Part shown: piece after piece, positions 17,464-24,851 of the stretch | Numbering within the stretch: the stretch's first letter is position 1 | Layout: the number at the start of each line of letters is the position of its first letter | Source of the DNA: Rhodospirillaceae bacterium | GTDB taxonomy: Bacteria > Pseudomonadota > Alphaproteobacteria > Dongiales > Dongiaceae | Direction of reading: 5' to 3' | Length of the DNA stretch: 64,000 nt | Assembly (NCBI GenBank): GCA_008012315.1 | Contig: SSEL01000002.1 | Span: 1-64,000, forward strand | Translations under genes and position numbers: made by a program | Notes under the pieces: generated by a model | The model's database searches: none | What the model was told of the DNA's origin: nothing | Seen by the model: the letters and a program-made list of their open reading frames with translations, nothing else

Positions 17464-18825
17464 TCAGACCTCCGGAGCCGCCCGCGTCCTTTCGAGAAGA
17501 TGGTTGGTGAGGCTGTGAACGAGCCCGGCCAAGTCCATTAGACGCTGGTCCTCGTCTTTCCCGCCCCAGGGAGCGATGAGGTTACCATGCATGACTTGGT
17601 TTCGAACATCCTTCCATGCGCGAGCTTGAGCCACCCCCACAACCTGGCGGTCGACCAAGCTCTTTAGAAAGCTCCCAATGGTCCGAATGCCTGCGCGGGA
17701 AATATCTCCAAGAATTCGTTTCTTAAGCTCGGGATCTCCTTCCCATTTCTTCACAGTCCTCTTCAGGCAAGCCAATTGTGCGCTATCAAAGTCCGACTTT
17801 TGCTCTTCGGGCCGCATGATCATCTTTGCGATGCCCTCAGCAGTGCTTGCCAAGGTTAGACAAAGTACCCAACGTGAGCCGCCAGCAGCTTGCGCGATCT
17901 CCTCGTAAAACCGTGTGAGTCGATTTGACTCGAAATTGGGTTGATTATCAGCATCACGCGCATTTGCGATGAATGTTAATAGAGCCGAGTACATTTCCCA
18001 GAAACTGTCCTTTGCTTCAATTGGGTCTTTCCCAAGCAATGAAGCCAGGCCCGCATTAGGCAGTCGAGATGGAGAGGGACGAAGCCACACGTCCGCGGTT
18101 CCGTTTCCCTTGTTCCGCGCGACAAGCCGCGGATAGATGAGTTGGCCAGTAAGAACTCGAAGAGGCTCAGAAAGCCAGTTTTCTAAATAGGGGTGCGGGA
18201 GTTCCGTAGACGCTGTTGCTGTGAGATATAGGGCTTCACTTCCTGGTAGATGGTAAAATTCAATCTCTGATCCAAGTACACGGAGAACACATCGGCCAGG
18301 CTCGCGCCTATATTGGATTTCTTCGCCGCCAATTTTTGTGACTGATTCCATCCAGTGTTCCATGGGAAGATGCAGTCTCGGAAGGAAGACCAACTCCACA
18401 CCGGACACTTTCGATACCCATTGTCCAGATACTGAGGTGACGAGGGACCGCAGTTTCCCCGTGAGTAGCCAGCGGTCCTTAACGGCAGACACTAACCGAA
18501 CACCGGTCCAACCACAGGCCCATTCGTTTCCGTCGTAGTCGACTGCCTCAAGTCGGAACTGCTCACGAACGTCGTAGGGATTGTCTTGGGCTCGTACGAG
18601 ACGGCGGAATGCTTCATTCCCGTCGCTAGCCTGCGCAGACATTATGAAGTCCATAGACATGAACGAGGTGATTTTGATTTGTCCGGTCCCTACAAATACC
18701 GGGTCTTCAAAATCGGCAGCACTCAGTAGGCGCATCTCCGCACATTCGAGGGTATTGGGCACCGGCAATAGGCGCTTTTCCCACGTGCTTAAAGTCCTCA
18801 TACTATGACCCTGCTGGTCATTCAT
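17464..18825 (-). CDS. HEPN-motif protein, probable accessory component of the defence operon
   Basis: A 453-residue protein I do not recognise as a named family. The C-terminal 170 residues look helical and end with AWKDVRNQVMHGNL, where Arg408 and His413 form the R-x4-H motif of HEPN ribonucleases. The N-terminal 250 residues are beta-rich and contain no obvious catalytic motif. This layout, a beta-rich sensor-like domain plus a C-terminal HEPN, recalls ApeA-type abortive infection proteins, but I cannot show homology. GGAG eight bases before the ATG supports the start. It lies 91 bases downstream of the CD-NTase gene in the same direction, so it may be the last gene of the CBASS operon or an independent system. 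Confidence 0.6.
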   Translation of the reverse strand: MNDQQGHSMRTLSTWEKRLLPVPNTLECAEMRLLSAADFEDPVFVGTGQIKITSFMSMDFIMSAQASDGNEAFRRLVRAQDNPYDVREQFRLEAVDYDGNEWACGWTGVRLVSAVKDRWLLTGKLRSLVTSVSGQWVSKVSGVELVFLPRLHLPMEHWMESVTKIGGEEIQYRREPGRCVLRVLGSEIEFYHLPGSEALYLTATASTELPHPYLENWLSEPLRVLTGQLIYPRLVARNKGNGTADVWLRPSPSRLPNAGLASLLGKDPIEAKDSFWEMYSALLTFIANARDADNQPNFESNRLTRFYEEIAQAAGGSRWVLCLTLASTAEGIAKMIMRPEEQKSDFDSAQLACLKRTVKKWEGDPELKKRILGDISRAGIRTIGSFLKSLVDRQVVGVAQARAWKDVRNQVMHGNLIAPWGGKDEDQRLMDLAGLVHSLTNHLLERTRAAPEV

Positions 18826-18916
18826 CGTGCTTTCTCCGGGACGACTGGGTCGAGATGAGGAGAGGCTCTTGAGGGCCCGTCTCCTAGAGAGTTCCCTGGA
18901 GACCGAGCTAAGTAGT

Positions 18917-19822
18917 TCATCGAGCGTGCCAGTCCTTCCAATATTGAGCGGCAGCCGCCAGGAAAGCGTTGAGTTTTTCGATGCGCCAAGTCACGAGGGA
19001 CGTAGGGTTTATGAGGTAGTACATCTCATTCGCGCATAGAAGCTTCTCCTTGTCGCTCGCGCTGATCCAATTCAGCGCGTTGGTGATCGTGTTACTGTAC
19101 GATGTATCGAAGTTCTCATCTGGAACGTTATAGAGCATGCCTTCCAAGAAATAGGACGGTGCCGTGCCTTCATCTAAGTAACCGTTATCCACCATGCTAT
19201 TGCGCATGTTTTTCAGGATGCGCACGGATGGCTTAAACCACCCGTCCGTCGCCTGATGCTTACTCGTACAATTCGCAGAATGCCGTTTTGGGTAGTTTAC
19301 GATCTGGGTACCGTCATCGGTCCAAAAGACAATGCCCTCTGCGTAATCCGTCGTATTTTGGGGGCCGTAGCTGAAATACCTTCGGTACTCTGCGGCTGGC
19401 AGGACGTCTGCATCGCGCCTGGTGCCATTCCCTTGGACGAAGATCGCTTTGTTTCCGGGTTTCACTGAAGTTCCCAGCTTCGCTATCAGGTGGCTGGTGA
19501 CCTGTTTACGAAAGTCGGCATAAGCGAAGCTACCCTTGCTCCACTTCGCCTTATACGCTTCAAGCTCCTGAGGCTTTAAGGCAGATGTATCGTCGTAGTA
19601 AATCGAGCTTGTACAAATGACGATGTCGACGTCACTGTCGGCATAAATGTTGGTGTCATTTCCGTATGAGCCTTGCAAGAAGATGCTATAACTTTTTGAT
19701 GCGTAGGGAGCTGCCTTATCCTCCAGAATGCCGCGGATGGTCGCATATGTATTCTGCGATTGCGTGACGGAGCCTTGCTTGCTCCACGTATCTAGTTGGG
19801 TTTCAGGTATCGGCATCTTCAT
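18917..19822 (-). CDS. CD-NTase (cGAS/DncV-like nucleotidyltransferase) of a CBASS system
   Basis: A 301-residue nucleotidyltransferase. Gly51-Ser52 starts the motif and SDVD supplies Asp64 and Asp66, with the third carboxylate in DADVLP (Asp139). These are the metal-binding residues that make cyclic oligonucleotides on phage infection. Length and motif spacing fit bacterial CD-NTases; the clade and second messenger cannot be assigned by eye. The ATG overlaps the stop of the patatin gene as ATGA, so enzyme and effector are translationally coupled. N-terminal sequence is MKMPIPETQ, without a penultimate glycine. Confidence 0.85.
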   Translation of the reverse strand: MKMPIPETQLDTWSKQGSVTQSQNTYATIRGILEDKAAPYASKSYSIFLQGSYGNDTNIYADSDVDIVICTSSIYYDDTSALKPQELEAYKAKWSKGSFAYADFRKQVTSHLIAKLGTSVKPGNKAIFVQGNGTRRDADVLPAAEYRRYFSYGPQNTTDYAEGIVFWTDDGTQIVNYPKRHSANCTSKHQATDGWFKPSVRILKNMRNSMVDNGYLDEGTAPSYFLEGMLYNVPDENFDTSYSNTITNALNWISASDKEKLLCANEMYYLINPTSLVTWRIEKLNAFLAAAAQYWKDWHAR

Positions 19823-20787
19823 TTCCCCGACAGCAACTTCTTTATATCTTCTTCATGCTTCGCATATGATTCGGCGCCCCTTTGTCGCAGGAGGTTGAGC
19901 TTCTCCAAGTTGTGCTCAAACAAGTCGGTGGCCATCTCGGGCCGCTCAAAAGTATCGCTGATGCGAACAGTGGGGACGTGTTTGTATAAAATGGTTCGAA
20001 GCTGATCCATCGATTGGGTATTGATCTCCAGCGTCTTCTGCAGGAGCTGCACGCTCTTTAGGTACTTCGCCCAGTACATAACGCTGAGCAGCGACGCCTT
20101 TGGTGACGGGTAAGTACCAACGCCAACACTGACGACTCGAAGATCTTCTGGGGCATAGTTCAGCGCGCGCGTCGCGTCGGCGATGGCATAGAGCGTTGGG
20201 TTGTTCGCACAATAACCGCCATCTACCAGCTCGACGTCATCCCCGGCCGCAGTATGGACAACTTTGCGGTCAAAGAATGGGTACGCAGAACAGGATGCTT
20301 GAACAGCATCTGCGATGGACACCCCGAAACCTGGGACGAATGTACCGAACCGGCCGTGTGCTTGGCTGATATCGCCCTTAAAGATCATGGGGCGTTCCAT
20401 CACCCATCGGGTAGCAACGATGCCCACACGAGTCTTGACGTCGGTGAACATCTTGTCTTCGAAAACCACGGTACCTAATTCGGCGAGGGCTGCCGTTTTG
20501 TCCCTGGCCGACTTGCGTTGCATGATACGTGGCACGTAATCGCAATAGAGCTTATGTATCTCATCGACAGAACGGCCCAGTGCGATCAATGCCGCGATGA
20601 TGGCGCCTGTGCTCGTGCCGAAGACCAGGTCAAAAGCCTCGCAGAGTGGCTTTTGAACAAGCCCCTCTATTTCTCGCAGAACGCCGAGAGAATAGAAACC
20701 CTTTGCCCCGCCGCCATCGAGGCTAAGGATGCGAAGCGGCTTCGACGTTTGTTCTTCCCCTGCAGTCATGTTGGCGTTTTCGCCCAT
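19819..20787 (-). CDS. capV: Patatin-like phospholipase, CapV-type CBASS effector
   Basis: A 322-residue patatin-fold lipase. It shows the oxyanion motif DGGGAKG (24-30), the nucleophile elbow GTSTG with Ser59, and Asp189 in DGG, the Ser-Asp dyad. In CBASS such proteins are activated by the cyclic nucleotide of the partner CD-NTase and degrade the inner membrane, killing the infected cell. The C-terminal 100 residues (after SVGVGTYPSPK) are the likely ligand-binding part. It overlaps the CD-NTase gene by four bases and follows the QueC-like gene by 34. The N-terminus is MGE; after methionine removal it would carry a free glycine, worth noting because QueC-like CBASS proteins have been linked to protein modification. 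A start six codons later is possible. Confidence 0.88.
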   Translation of the reverse strand: MGENANMTAGEEQTSKPLRILSLDGGGAKGFYSLGVLREIEGLVQKPLCEAFDLVFGTSTGAIIAALIALGRSVDEIHKLYCDYVPRIMQRKSARDKTAALAELGTVVFEDKMFTDVKTRVGIVATRWVMERPMIFKGDISQAHGRFGTFVPGFGVSIADAVQASCSAYPFFDRKVVHTAAGDDVELVDGGYCANNPTLYAIADATRALNYAPEDLRVVSVGVGTYPSPKASLLSVMYWAKYLKSVQLLQKTLEINTQSMDQLRTILYKHVPTVRISDTFERPEMATDLFEHNLEKLNLLRQRGAESYAKHEEDIKKLLSGK

Positions 20788-20821
20788 GTCGTTTAGTTAA
20801 ACCTGTATCTGGAATCCACCG

Positions 20822-21409
20822 TTATGGCGCACTCGTGGAGCTCATAACCTCGTTATGCTTCAGGCATCCTCGGCATTGGCCACATGGGTAGACTGAGACG
20901 TGGCAAGAGAAGGTATAAGCGAGCAGTTCCGCAGTGATGCCTGATCGCAAGATTAACTCTTCAGACCGCATCAACGAAGCAGGGGCTGAGACGTTGACAG
21001 CTCCCTCCTGGACCCGCAAAAGCGTACCAATGGCATCAATGAATTCTGCTCGCCCATCCATGTGGACGACATCACTTGCTACAGTTCCAATCATAATTTC
21101 GCTTAGGCCCTCGGAAACGAAGCGCATTGCTCCGAGGGTTATAAGAAGCTGGTTGCGGTATGGCCACCATTCAGGCGCCGCGGCAAGAGAGCTCGGTTCT
21201 CGCCCGGTCAGATGACCAGTACCAAGAGCGGAGCAATCCACCTTGATCACTTCGTGGCGCAGCCCCAGTTGGGAGGCGACATACGCTGATGCTCTGATTT
21301 CGGCGGCTGCAACTCGCTGGCCATAGTCGACCGTGCAAAGCATGTCCGGCCGGAGCCAGGCAGCTATACATGACGAGTCGATACCACCTGACAGGAGCAG
21401 CAGCTTCAT
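20822..21409 (-). CDS. QueC-like 7-cyano-7-deazaguanine synthase homolog (type IV CBASS Cap9-like)
   Basis: A 195-residue PP-loop ATPase. SGGIDS at residues 7-12 is the pyrophosphatase loop, and the C-terminal CHVSVYPCGQCRGCLKH gives the four-cysteine zinc site of QueC. True QueC converts CDG to preQ0; relatives in type IV CBASS and Qat systems are part of anti-phage defence, and here the setting (patatin, CD-NTase, OGG-like gene) points to defence rather than queuosine synthesis. It is slightly shorter than housekeeping QueC (about 230). The ATG at 21409 overlaps the upstream stop as ATGA, which decides the start. No other queuosine gene (queD, queE, queF) is in the window. Confidence 0.85.
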   Translation of the reverse strand: MKLLLLSGGIDSSCIAAWLRPDMLCTVDYGQRVAAAEIRASAYVASQLGLRHEVIKVDCSALGTGHLTGREPSSLAAAPEWWPYRNQLLITLGAMRFVSEGLSEIMIGTVASDVVHMDGRAEFIDAIGTLLRVQEGAVNVSAPASLMRSEELILRSGITAELLAYTFSCHVSVYPCGQCRGCLKHNEVMSSTSAP

Positions 21410-22590
21410 CGCATAGAGGCCCATACCGCTTTATACGCGGCCGAGCACAGGTCCCTCGCCACATCGCAGCCGGTACCCAGTGCCATCGTCAAATCGCGTT
21501 CATCAACGCTTTCGGCGAGTACTACGACGGGAATCGACCGAGACCTGGCATGGCCGACCTCATACCAAGTACCTGGATCTGCGCCGTCAACGATGGCGAG
21601 GACTGCATCGCAACCGTTCAGGCCTTCGATATCGGCGGGTGCTACCGTTTCCGGATCGCCAAAACCCACCTCGTGAATCGGCGAGAAGACAGCACATCCA
21701 AGGCCATGCAGAATATCGCGGAGCTCTTCAACCAGCCATCGCTGCGCCGTCGTGAAGAAGGGACCGGCCAGATAGATTCGTCCGGGAGGCCGATCTGTTG
21801 GGATCGGATCGCCAACCTCTAACTGCTCGTTGGAGGGAATGGGCAAGGATCGAGTGGCAACATAGTGCGCGACTGCCTTCGAAGCCAGGTCCGCAGCAAT
21901 TGCCGGGTCGAGGTTCTGGTCAGCCCAATGGAAAGCGAAGATGGCCGAGAATATGTCTCCCGACCCGATCTTAAAGACGGCACTCGACTTGTAAGCTGGG
22001 ACAAGGATCGGAGGCTGGGCAAGCCGATGAACCTGAGCACCGTTTGGCCCACACTTTACGACCACAACGTCGTCCCTGAATTCTTCTGATAGGAGCTCTT
22101 TTGCCCCAGCGGCAATATCGTTATGCCCGGTTAGCTCCGCTAGCTCGGTCGAATTCAGAACGGTGGCGACAGCGGCTGCTGTCGAGCCATTGTCGCGAAA
22201 ACGCACGTTGCTTGACTGCGGGTCAAAGACTGCGCGCTCTGCGGTAACAATGGCATCACCCTCCAGGAAGCCAAATCGTAGAGCGGTGGGAGCTTCCACC
22301 CTGATTGGTTCTGCCTGAAGGTCAGGGTCCCAATACATTTCAGAGCGCGAAAGAGAATGGAAATATTCAAACGAGACCGATTGCCGAGCGTCTGAACAAT
22401 GGACAGTCACGCCACCGGCACCCAACATCATTCTGATACGCGCCTGTCGGGAGGGTTCTGCGTAGGTGTATAAATTGATACCGGGGAGTTTTCCGGCCAG
22501 TGCCGCCGCTGCGCGACCCCCAGAGCCATATACTTGATCCCATTCATCGACGATTGAACGCTCGTGATAGACACCGCCGACAACGATCAC
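21406..22590 (-). CDS. PfkB-family kinase fused to nucleoside 2-deoxyribosyltransferase
   Basis: A fusion of about 394 residues. Residues 1-250 form a PfkB (ribokinase) domain: VIVVGGVYHERS at the start, GSGGRAAAALAG as the substrate loop and GSGD with candidate catalytic Asp212. Residues 270-394 form a nucleoside 2-deoxyribosyltransferase domain: IYLAGPFF (about 272-279), GCDAVLAIVDG and TWYEVGHA with candidate nucleophile Glu344. GTG at 22590 is chosen because it overlaps the upstream stop as GTGA and has GGGG seven bases before it; an ATG-like start 14 codons earlier would overlap that gene by 46 bases. Its position, between OGG-like and QueC-like genes, is where type IV CBASS normally has a TGT-like base-exchange enzyme. 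I infer that it handles a modified nucleobase or nucleoside. Confidence 0.8.
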   Translation of the reverse strand: MIVVGGVYHERSIVDEWDQVYGSGGRAAAALAGKLPGINLYTYAEPSRQARIRMMLGAGGVTVHCSDARQSVSFEYFHSLSRSEMYWDPDLQAEPIRVEAPTALRFGFLEGDAIVTAERAVFDPQSSNVRFRDNGSTAAAVATVLNSTELAELTGHNDIAAGAKELLSEEFRDDVVVVKCGPNGAQVHRLAQPPILVPAYKSSAVFKIGSGDIFSAIFAFHWADQNLDPAIAADLASKAVAHYVATRSLPIPSNEQLEVGDPIPTDRPPGRIYLAGPFFTTAQRWLVEELRDILHGLGCAVFSPIHEVGFGDPETVAPADIEGLNGCDAVLAIVDGADPGTWYEVGHARSRSIPVVVLAESVDERDLTMALGTGCDVARDLCSAAYKAVWASMR

Positions 22591-22979
22591 TGCGTTGCCC
22601 CTTTTTTGTACCGAGAGACCTGCACGCTGCATCCTGGAGTGACATCCACGACCTTTGCGCGATAGACGTGCCCAAGGTCGATGCAGTCGATTAAGGCAAG
22701 AGCTTTGTCGGAGGAGGCTAGGCTTCCCACCGTTTCACCAGTGGTGATGATGCGACAGACGACGCTCGAGTAGAGATTGCTATCGACCTTGTCGACCGAC
22801 AAGACGTCGCCCTTCTTGAGCTTCTTGACCACGGCGGGATCTAGGCCTTGAAGCGAAGTGCGAAACGATAGATCGCAATCGTCTTTGGACCCGCCTCCGG
22901 CAGAACCGCCGCCTGGTCCCTTTCCTGATTCGGTGGAGCCAGATCCCTGCTTGTTCCGGCCGCCGGAGTTTCCAGCCAT
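22587..22979 (-). CDS. Small protein with glycine/serine-rich N-terminus, unknown function, in CBASS operon
   Basis: A 130-residue protein that I do not recognise. Residues 1-32 are glycine-, serine- and lysine-rich and probably disordered (starting MAGNSGG). Residues 35-125 look like a compact beta domain: LKKGDVLSVDKV, VGSLASSDKALALIDCI and YRAKVVDVTPGCSVQVSRY, a pattern reminiscent of a small nucleic-acid or ligand-binding barrel, though this is only an impression. GGGGGA seven bases before the ATG supports the start. Its stop overlaps the start of the kinase fusion, so it is an integral operon member. A flexible tail linked to a small domain could be a substrate or scaffold for the modifying enzymes. 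Confidence 0.7.
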   Translation of the reverse strand: MAGNSGGRNKQGSGSTESGKGPGGGSAGGGSKDDCDLSFRTSLQGLDPAVVKKLKKGDVLSVDKVDSNLYSSVVCRIITTGETVGSLASSDKALALIDCIDLGHVYRAKVVDVTPGCSVQVSRYKKGATQ

Positions 22980-23037
22980 ATTTCAATCCCCCAATTTGAT
23001 TTTATTCTTATCATTGGGGGAACTGATTCTCAATGAA

Positions 23038-23778
23038 TTAGTGTAAAGGTATCGATCTCAGCCGACGCATATTGGTCCAGATTAAGGCATCGAGCGTAGC
23101 GGCACCGACGCCAAGACCACGGGCAAACGCCAGGAAGCGTTCTTCCAGGGCGAGATAGTCTTTCGGAAGCCGAATGTCGTCACCGAAGAGCCGCATAATG
23201 CGACAGGCGCGAATGATATGAATATCGAGGATCGCGACATCATCTGATCCGGTCACATTACGGACAATCCAAGAGGCAGTCTTTGGTCCAATGCCGCTGA
23301 TCATTTGTAATTCGTTTCTCAGTCGAAGGGGATTGTCCAGACATGGCGGATTTGCGGTTAGATGCCGCATTGCTTGCGCAAGTCTCGTGCTCCGCTGCCG
23401 CGGAAATCGATAGCGGGTCCTCCGATCACCCACTTGCAGGGGCTCGTCCAGCAACTTCAATATCTGCTCTTCCGTGGGCTCCGCAGCATCGTCAAAAATA
23501 CCTTCGGCGCTCAAACGTTCGAATGCGGCCGTGGCGAGTTCCGCGGTTATGCCAAATCCACCCAAGAGGCAAAAGCCCACCTCTGACCTGAGATCCCCAT
23601 CCTCTCTGATATAGCCAAAGGTTGGGTCATCGGTGCTGTGGGCCAGGATGAACCAGAAGGCCGGACTGAGAATCTCATATGTCTTCCCCCAACTTACGCC
23701 GGGCACCACTTCGGTATCGGCATCGGGGATCTCTATAGTCTTAATCTGGCCATTCACACTGGTCTCAACGGTTTGCAT
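23038..23778 (-). CDS. OGG-like HhH-GPD DNA glycosylase/lyase homolog (type IV CBASS)
   Basis: A 246-residue protein with a C-terminal HhH-GPD glycosylase fold. ISGIGPKTASWIVRNV carries the helix-hairpin-helix with catalytic Lys166, and ILDIH supplies Asp185, both as in 8-oxoguanine glycosylase. The N-terminal 90 residues resemble the OGG entry domain only loosely. Such OGG-like proteins are ancillary to type IV CBASS, together with QueC- and TGT-like proteins. AAGGAGG eight bases before the ATG at 23778 decides the start; two earlier ATGs lack a site and would run into the shared operator. It is the first gene of the operon, divergent from the XRE regulator. Confidence 0.82.
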   Translation of the reverse strand: MQTVETSVNGQIKTIEIPDADTEVVPGVSWGKTYEILSPAFWFILAHSTDDPTFGYIREDGDLRSEVGFCLLGGFGITAELATAAFERLSAEGIFDDAAEPTEEQILKLLDEPLQVGDRRTRYRFPRQRSTRLAQAMRHLTANPPCLDNPLRLRNELQMISGIGPKTASWIVRNVTGSDDVAILDIHIIRACRIMRLFGDDIRLPKDYLALEERFLAFARGLGVGAATLDALIWTNMRRLRSIPLH

Positions 23779-23845
23779 CTTTACTCGCCTCCTTGCGATA
23801 TGCATATTGATGCATTCCGATGCATAGTACAAGGAGGCGGACGGA
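23779..23845. promoter_or_regulatory. Divergent promoter/operator with ATGCAT repeats
   Basis: The 67-base gap between the CBASS operon and the XRE gene contains three ATGCAT copies (in ATATGCATAT, TGATGCATTC and CGATGCATAG, about 23798-23826) spaced about one helical turn apart. It is flanked on both sides by mirrored AAGGAGGCG ribosome sites. The repeats are the likely operators of the adjacent XRE protein, which would control both directions. Confidence 0.6.
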
Positions 23846-24151
23846 GTGAGGCCGAGCTGGCAAAAAGTCGAGCGCGCCAGAGCGGATCTGGGATTAAGTC
23901 AGCGAAAGCTGGCGGCGAGAATAGGGGTGACCCAAGGGCACCTTTCCAAGATTCTTCGGGGTCAAATCCCAGACAAACATAACATTTTGGGCAAGGCTAT
24001 GGCTGTTATTGCCGCACCGATGCAGGCCGACGGAGCCACCGATCAGTTGCTCGAAAGTGTTCGGGCGCTCGCCCTGCAATCACAGGAGTTTCGCCAGTTT
24101 TTATATCTGGCGATGCAGTTGGCTTCTCAGGCGCCTACCGATGCAAAATGA
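23846..24151 (+). CDS. XRE-family transcriptional regulator of the CBASS operon
   Basis: A 101-residue protein with an N-terminal Cro/C1 helix-turn-helix: LSQRKLAARIGVTQGHLSKI at about residues 17-36. The remaining half is helical and may dimerise (LLESVRALALQSQEFRQFLY). The start is GTG at 23846 with AAGGAGG eight bases upstream. It is divergent from the OGG-QueC-CapV-CD-NTase operon, with the ATGCAT repeats between, which strongly suggests that it represses that operon and itself. Its stop codon lies inside a hairpin that again contains GATGCAT. Confidence 0.85.
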   Translation: MRPSWQKVERARADLGLSQRKLAARIGVTQGHLSKILRGQIPDKHNILGKAMAVIAAPMQADGATDQLLESVRALALQSQEFRQFLYLAMQLASQAPTDAK

Positions 24152-24162
24152 TGCATCGGTAG
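24135..24162 (+). terminator. Hairpin at the end of the XRE gene
   Basis: CTACCGATGC (24135-24144) pairs perfectly with GCATCGGTAG (24153-24162) around an eight-base loop containing the XRE stop codon. There is no T-tract. Because it contains TGATGCATCGG it could also be a distant operator for the XRE protein. Confidence 0.5.
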
Positions 24163-24295
24163 CAGAAATTGCATTTCGAGGATGCGCTACCGTACCCTGT
24201 TGACGCGACCCACTATTGCGGCCGCATTTTACCACCGACGCTGGGTAAGCTTGATTGAGGCACGGCCTCGATATTCGCAACAAGCATGTCTAAGC

Positions 24296-24778
24296 CTATA
24301 AGGGTGCACTCTCGGCACGGTGATCGGTCAGGCAATGCGCATGGCTTGTATCCGCCAACACCTCGATGACGTGGCAGTTTTCAACGCGGCCTTGGCCGCA
24401 CTGCTGAATCATGCGCTCCAGTTCCACTTTCAAAGCTTCGAGGCGCTGGATACGTGAGACAACCGCATCCAACTGCTTCCGGGCGATCTGGTCCGCTAAG
24501 TGGCAGGGCTGATCCGGATGATCGGATAGATCCAAGAGGCTGCGAATGGCTTCCAGTGGAAATCCCAACTCCCTGGCATGCCGGATAAAGGCAAGGCGGG
24601 ACTGTTCGCGACCTCCATAGAACCGCTGGTTGCCCTCGGTCCGACCCGGTTCCGGCATCAGCCCGATTTGCTCGTAATACCGGATGGTTTGCACCTTCGT
24701 GCCGGTAAGGCGGGCCAATTCGCCAATGGACATGCCACCGGACGGGTAAGCAGTCGTCTTTTGGGTCGATTTTCTCAT
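24296..24778 (-). CDS. MerR-family divalent metal regulator (CadR/ZntR/PbrR type)
   Basis: A 160-residue MerR activator. The helix-turn-helix MSIGELARLTGTKVQTIRYY begins at residue 16, followed by the dimerisation helix. Counted from that methionine, the cysteines are 77, 112, 120 and 134; Cys77 is the residue that marks sensors of divalent ions, while CueR-type sensors have Ser. Divergence from a Zn/Cd/Pb P-type ATPase gene confirms the role. Either the ATG at 24778 or the one at 24733 could start the protein; the second gives the canonical N-terminus but neither has a strong ribosome site. The tail has further His and Cys residues (TSHAHCLTDH), as in CadR. Confidence 0.85.
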   Translation of the reverse strand: MRKSTQKTTAYPSGGMSIGELARLTGTKVQTIRYYEQIGLMPEPGRTEGNQRFYGGREQSRLAFIRHARELGFPLEAIRSLLDLSDHPDQPCHLADQIARKQLDAVVSRIQRLEALKVELERMIQQCGQGRVENCHVIEVLADTSHAHCLTDHRAESAPL

Positions 24779-24787
24779 TTTTTGCTC

Positions 24788-24818
24788 TTGAAGCTACAGT
24801 AGCTGTAGGTCCCATGTT
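24788..24818 (+). promoter_or_regulatory. MerR-type promoter of zntA
   Basis: TTGAAG at 24788 and CATGTT at 24813 are separated by 19 bases, the long spacer typical of MerR-family promoters. The spacer holds the dyad CTACAGTAGCTGTAG (24794-24808), the expected operator. Confidence 0.75.
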
Positions 24819-24851
24819 GATCTCAATTGGCTGGGTTTCAAGGAGAAGGCT

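Noticed and set aside
20822-21409. QueC-like gene as part of queuosine synthesis
   Set aside because: No queD, queE or queF nearby; it is coupled to defence genes and sits between the PfkB-NDT and CapV genes.
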